From: Saccoglossus kowalevskii
Lineage: Eukaryota; Hemichordata; Enteropneusta; Harrimaniidae
Assembly: GCF_000003605.2 (NCBI RefSeq)
Contig: NW_003123420.1
Span: 223,205-287,204 of the forward strand
Direction: 5' to 3'
DNA length: 64,000 nt
Shown here: piece after piece, positions 59,199 to 64,000 of the stretch
Numbering within the stretch: position 1 is the first letter of the stretch
How the letters are laid out: each line of letters opens with the position of its first letter
Translations under genes and position numbers: made by a program
Notes under the pieces: model-generated
What the model saw: the letters and a program-made list of their open reading frames with translations, nothing else
What the model was told of the DNA's origin: nothing
Database searches by the model: none

Positions 59199-59339
59199 AT
59201 GGCCGGCCGTCTGCACGGAAGATTAAAAGAAAAAAGTGTCGTTCGAGAAATCATGAAAAGGGCCTATAAAAAGAAACCATCGTTTAGAAAAGGGAACTTG
59301 TACCTTATTGGTGAAATATACAGATCTCCACATCTGTGA
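59199..59339 (+). CDS. hypothetical 46-residue basic ORF
   Basis: Starts in a very good context (ACAATGGCC) and reads MAGRLHGRLKEKSVVREIMK, then basic RAYKKKPSFRKGN and a hydrophobic end (LYLIGEIY) before TGA. No family is recognised and no splice partner is clear. It could be a small mitochondrial-type peptide, a first exon or chance. Confidence 0.2.
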   Translation: MAGRLHGRLKEKSVVREIMKRAYKKKPSFRKGNLYLIGEIYRSPHL

Positions 59340-59425
59340 TTGAGATTGTGAGTAGGATATAGGTTCATTATAATTTCAAGCGGGAGTGTCGCCACCTACG
59401 CATGCGTCAGGTGGCCATAGCGTGT

Positions 59426-59548
59426 CATTGTTTTCAAACAAGCGTCTACACATAAGCCTTTGCGCTCTTAGCGTGTGTTGTTATCATCGCTTGGGACTCA
59501 ATTCCCGCGCGTGCGCAGGTGACGCCCCCCCCCCCGTTCCCGCTTTAA
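59426..59548 (-). repeat. dispersed repeat R2, copy 2 (inverted)
   Basis: Reverse complement of 5642-5753. Landmarks: AAACAAGCGTCTAC, AGCGTGTGTTGTTATCATCG, GGGACTCAATTCCCGCGCGT. It has a run of 11 C absent from copy 1. Confidence 0.8.
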
Positions 59549-60748
59549 CCATTAGCTTGGCGGGTATTAGTTTAGCACTATATAATCAAAATACATTCAT
59601 AAGCAGTTCTACGTGTATTTTATCAAAACTACCATGTATTTCAATTTGTTGTTGTAAAGCAAGTTGTTCAATTCTTAAATTTGCGGAATATATCATGTGG
59701 AGGGAGAAGCCAACAATCAAGTAACAAATGGGCTTGACGTTCTCCGTTTTTACTAATCCCGTTGGAAGGAGTCACTAGCAAGAACAACGGGTGTTTCATA
59801 TTGGGTGGCTGAGGGGTACTTTTTTCCATGATTAAACTGGTTGACCGTAAATTATTACTATATAATACGTGTCAAATTAAATATACTAATCACTTTGTTA
59901 TATAACATGGTGTTTTTGTTTCTTTAAAATTTGGATCGAGGTGTAGAGGTGTTTTCATCAAAAGCTGCATATCCGTATGTAATTGAATAGAACAATAAAC
60001 AAGGCTTGCCGAAAGATGTTCTCTCCCAAGCTGATTAACGCGCAGTTGAGGTTTGGTTTCACTGAAGTTCTGTATGAAATTACTATGTTAGCTGCAGGTA
60101 GTATGGACGCCTATAACCGCTGACAAACACTAGTTATACAAACATTGTGCACTATTGTGAATAAGGCGCAGTGCTTATCGGGGAGAAATATTATTATTAC
60201 TTTACACTCACCGTAACCGTCATTAGTGACTACGCTGAGTGGTCGCTTCGCTTAGGCGTAAGAAACTAGATTTACTTAAAAATAAAATTAATAAACAATA
60301 TTATACCAAGCATAACTCGGTATCCAAATGATGAAATCATTTTTAGAGGTGGCATGTTCTCATTGCGATTTTGTATGAAGACGGACAAACAAGAGTTGCC
60401 TCTTCCCTGCTGATATACAGTTTGTATGATCAACTTGGTTTTTTAGAACGGAGAACAGGTTTTGTTTCTTTCACACAGGGCCTTATTGATCTTGACATAC
60501 ACTTCACTGAGTGCGTTGCCCCGTGACGTTTGTGTTGTCTCTGGATCATGTGACAATCAAAGTTATACATTAACCACAATCAAATCTATTTCTGTGTGTA
60601 CATTGAACGGAGTATCAGGCCAGTAATTTGTCGATGTTATGCATTAACTGTTACATTTGAAGGACGGTGACGAGTGTTTATAGGACGCAGCAGGCAGACA
60701 TTTACTGTACACTCATATCGCTAAGTTTGGTGGTTTTAAGACAGCATC

Positions 60749-63700
60749 ATGTTCCGTGGCCCAAGAAGGGTGAGTATACATTATTTCCACAATGTTTCAG
60801 AGTTCGTGAAGTATGTTGATGACATATTTTTTTTTAAATTAGCTGATCTCTTATTAACCGTACCGCCGTCACTACTGACATGCTCATCTCTGAATCGAGA
60901 TGACACGGAATTTAAACTTGATTACGCAACAAAACACGTCCTATTTAGTCTGTTTTGGGAATAAACGAATCACCCGACACACGCATATACATACATATAT
61001 ATATATAAATAGGTCATAATAATTTACTGTCAATAATTTACCATAATCAGCATGTAATTATCTATCATTATAGCGATTCGCCGTCCACAGGGTATATTTG
61101 ATAACAAATAAATGACGTCACACTTGTACCTTTCAGGTCCTCGTACGGAGTCTAGACAATGTGAATTGGTTCAGTTTAATATTGACATTTTGTTTAAAAG
61201 AATCATTAACTTCCACTGCTTCAGTATACTCTGTTTGATGTCGTCATGTTTGCATGCCATACACGGAATAACCGCGTGTCGTAAAAAGCACCGGCTTGTC
61301 CACCCAGTAGAGGAAATCAGCACGCCCTCTGTAGTCAATAATCTCTTGTTATTTTGTTACGAATATAGCGACCGTGGTGCCTTTGTTGACTTCAAACACC
61401 TTAACTTCCTGATATTGTAAAACAAATGGAAACAGCACATATAATTCAGTGGTTTGGTTGGTTCAATTTTAAAATCTTATGTCACACCAAGTAATAGAAC
61501 CGGCATTCTGACTAGTCAATCAAGTTATCGTGGCTGACCTATTTGATAACAATCGAAATAAAAACATGAGAATACATACAGAAATATGCATATACAAACA
61601 TTTCTTTTAGCAGTGTGGAAGGACTGCAATCCTAACCACACTCCGTTGCATCTTTCGTGCTATATTTTGTTCATAATTATATTCAAATTCACCAGATCTC
61701 GCTTGTGTGTGTTGTGTTTTATTGTATCCTGTTGCGTATTGTGAAGTAGTGTTGCGTTGCGGCATTTTGTGTTGTATTTCACTTTGTCGAGCTGCGCTGT
61801 ATTGCATTGTGTTGTTTTGTGTTAAATGTCATTGTATTTTGCTGTGTTGTGTTGCCAAGTGCTGTCTTGTCACGTCTTTTATAGTGGCGTTGGGTTGAGT
61901 ATTGTAGTGTGTTTCGTTTCGTTGTATGCTGTATTGTGTTGCGTAATGTTGTATCACGTTGCGTTGCGTTGAGTTGTGTTGCGTTGTGCTGTATAATGTA
62001 GTGGAATGTTGCGTTGAGTTGTGTTGCGTTGTGTTGTGTAGTGTAATGTAGTGGAGTGTTGCGTTGCGTTGAGTTGTATTGTGTTGCGTTGCGTTGCTTT
62101 GCATTTTGTAGTGTATAGTTGTTGTGTGCCGTTGCGTTGTGTGGTGCTGCGTTGCGGTGCGTAATGTTGCGTTGTGTTGTGGTGTTTTCAACACTACGAT
62201 AAATACTTTCCGTTTTCGACATTGTGAAGTTCTTTCGTTATTTGGGAGAAAAAAAAACCCTGATTTTGACAAGATAATTCAGAAATTAATAATAAGAATA
62301 ATTCATAACGTATGTATTCCATACAAGAATATTACAGAAACAAAATTTGCTATATTCTCTATATTTTTGCCTTTCATTTGTCTTGAATTATGACTGTTCA
62401 ACAACTTATGAACAATAACTTTAATGAACATGATATACTTGGTAAAATTACTGTATTTTTCTGCATAAAAAGGGAAGAATTTCACAATGTCGAAAACGGA
62501 AAAACTTTATCGCAATGGTTTTGTGTGGTGTTGTATTATTTGCGATATTTTCTTACCATATAGACTGATTAGATATCTGACTTTTTTAACAGGGTCCAAT
62601 GCGAGGTCCCATGCGTGGTCCAATGCGTGGTCCAATGCGTCGCCGTCCATTGGCAACGGCAGTAGTGGTCGGAGCTGCCGCAGGTGCAGTTTCTCGGTCT
62701 GGAAAATCGTCTTCAAGCAAAACCACCGTCGTCCAACATAGTCAACCGCAACCAACTTATTACTATGTCCAACAGCCGCCGCCAAATCAGCAGCATTATC
62801 CCACACCGGTCCCTCAACAGTATCAGCCACATGCGCAGCCACCACCATATCAGCCGCCGCAAGCACAGCAACCACCACCACTACCTCAATCAGCGACAAC
62901 CAACGTTTACAATGTTACTATACAGGTATCAACAGTATGTTCAAGCGCCCTCTAGAGACCAACATCAATATTTGGTTCGAACCGAGGGAAAAGATATTTG
63001 TTCGTTTGAACCGCATTGTAGTCTTTCGTCGCTTGAGGGCGCTACTTGAAGGATCGTTGTATGCTTAACTATATTATTATTACTACTTGTTCTCGGTACG
63101 ATACATACATCGATATGACTGACATATTAAGATCGGCAATCCTGAATTTGTAAAATTTGAATGAATGTCTAACTAGTTCATCGCATAAAGGGGAGTTATA
63201 TAATAATAAACATCGTTATGATGTTTGTCATCGAGATACCATCTTATTTCGAGATTCCACAGAAACTTTTTGTTATGAAAAGTAATATTAGTATATGATC
63301 ACGCAATGAACATAAATAGTATAAAAACAAATGCACCTGTTGACGTATAAGTCCTCGCTGGTGAATTCTGGATATTCATATTTTTTTTAGTAGATCTTAA
63401 GACTTTAACATATAGTATAATTGTACTGGCGAGTTAATTTCGTAACCTGATTGATCGGGATTGGATTTATTGCCCAGATCATGTGATCACTACTTACTAT
63501 TGCTATTTTACTCCACAGGAGAAAGACTCGAAAGGTAGGTTACTGTTAGGTTACGCGTTTTAAAGCTTCACAATATGCCATCCCACCGTTCGGTAAAAGT
63601 GTACAAGTGCGAAGTTCGTGACATATTTAAACTGTAAATGTAAATAATTAATGTCAATGTGTTTTAATTTGAAGGAAAAACAGAAAAAGACGTAGATCTG

Positions 63701-63937
63701 ATTAATTTCGGTGACGGCGCCACATCGAACCAACCATCTGCACCTGCAGCTGCATCCTCATCGTCCTTGCCGTACCCGGCACAACATCCCGTGGGTATGC
63801 CGGTGCCTCAACCATACGGATACGCAACACCACAGCAGGCCGGGGATTTGCTGCGTAATCCACATCCAGGCGGAGCACAGCCATCACACAATGTTACGCC
63901 AAACCAACAAACTCAAACCCCGCCTTATCCCATATAA
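60749..63937 (+). CDS. four-exon glycine-zipper / Pro-rich protein, paralogue B
   Basis: Exons: 60749-60769, 62593-62925, 63519-63534 (16-nt microexon), 63675-63937; GT-AG introns with phases 0, 0, 1, identical to paralogue A. The predicted product has 210 residues. It begins MFRGPRR, then four GPMR repeats (8-23), then RRRPLATAVVVGAAAGAVSR with an AxxxGxxxG zipper at Ala30, Gly34 and Gly38. A Ser/Lys stretch follows, then a Gln/Pro/Tyr-rich region with PPPY (62839-62850). Exon 3 encodes EKDSK and the first base of a Gly codon. Exon 4 contains DLINFGD, PSAP (63734-63745) and a Pro/Gln-rich end stopping at TAA 63935-63937. PPxY and PSAP can recruit NEDD4-type ligases and TSG101; this is motif-level inference. 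Intron 1 carries a GTTGY minisatellite and a MITE. Confidence 0.78.
61695..62190. repeat. degenerate (GTTGY)n minisatellite in intron 1 of paralogue B
   Basis: About 500 bases dominated by GTTGT, GTTGC and related pentamers with frequent variation. On the opposite strand it gives meaningless open frames rich in Asn, Thr and Gln. It abuts the left arm of the MITE at 62194. Confidence 0.95.
62194..62515. mobile_element. MITE-like element with 41-bp terminal inverted repeats
   Basis: The left arm 62194-62234 (CGATAAATACTTTCCGTTTT onward) and right arm 62475-62515 (ending GGAAAAACTTTATCG) are inverted copies sharing CCGTTTTCGACATTGTGAA. About 240 AT-rich bases lie between them, without an ORF of note. 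It sits in intron 1, 77 bp before exon 2. Confidence 0.85.
62941..63050. repeat. small inverted repeat in intron 2 of paralogue B
   Basis: TCAAGCGCCCTC (62941) and GAGGGCGCTACTTGA (63035) are inverted copies with a small indel. They enclose about 80 bases that include TTCGAACC palindromes. It begins only 15 bp after the exon 2 donor. Confidence 0.65.
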
Positions 63938-64000
63938 CTGCAACAGGAGGAATGCACGATCGTAAATACTGTAAAATACTATTTTAGCTGTTCGTTGAAA

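Larger units (their letters stand above)
58280..60748. other. intergenic stretch upstream of paralogue B
   Basis: Contains R2 copy 2 and a short basic ORF at 59199. The region just before 60749 should hold the promoter of paralogue B; no TATA box is evident. Confidence 0.35.

Noticed and set aside
61779-62272. Asn/Thr/Gln-rich ORFs of 147 codons on the minus strand
   Set aside because: They are translations of the GTTGY minisatellite in more than one frame.

Overview
The window looks like nuclear DNA of an invertebrate animal. It is AT-rich by eye, intron-containing and gene-poor, with long AT microsatellites, several families of decayed non-LTR retrotransposons, one decayed Ty3/gypsy-type element, many short foldback (MITE-like) elements and tRNA-headed SINE remnants. 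It has no operons, no bacterial signals and no CRISPR. The phylum cannot be fixed from sequence alone; a marine invertebrate is my guess. There is one assembly gap (39349-39550).

Layout. 0-8 kb: two inverted copies of a dispersed repeat with an (AAAT)n tail, the second carrying the C-terminal codons of ribosomal protein eL41; a gypsy-type pol fossil on the minus strand lies between them. 8-15.5 kb: almost gene-free, with one clear inverted repeat. 15.7-16.8 kb: an intact single-exon class A GPCR. 16.7-34.5 kb: an old tandem duplication that includes the 3' end of this GPCR gene. The second copy holds only a GPCR C-terminal scrap near 24.05 kb and has been broken up by three reverse transcriptase fossils and other insertions. 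34.5-41.6 kb: low-content DNA, the gap, then the best preserved LINE, whose ORF is open but has lost part of its reverse transcriptase. 41.6-46.7 kb: a GC-richer patch with a candidate non-coding first exon, small ORFs and a convincing short type I membrane protein ORF. 48-51 kb: a SINE head, a duplicated 210-230 bp block, and an 847-bp TIR element built on 157-bp tandem repeats.

51.7-64 kb holds the most interesting content: two tandem paralogous four-exon genes with the same exon architecture and the same intron phases (0, 0, 1). Their proteins have an Arg/Gly/Pro N-terminus, a glycine-zipper segment and a long Pro/Gln/Tyr-rich tail with PPxY motifs (plus PSAP in the second). I do not recognise the family; a membrane-associated adaptor is an inference.

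Identities were judged by reading and translating the sequence. No database search was possible. Duplication blocks were aligned by eye, so their edges are approximate.
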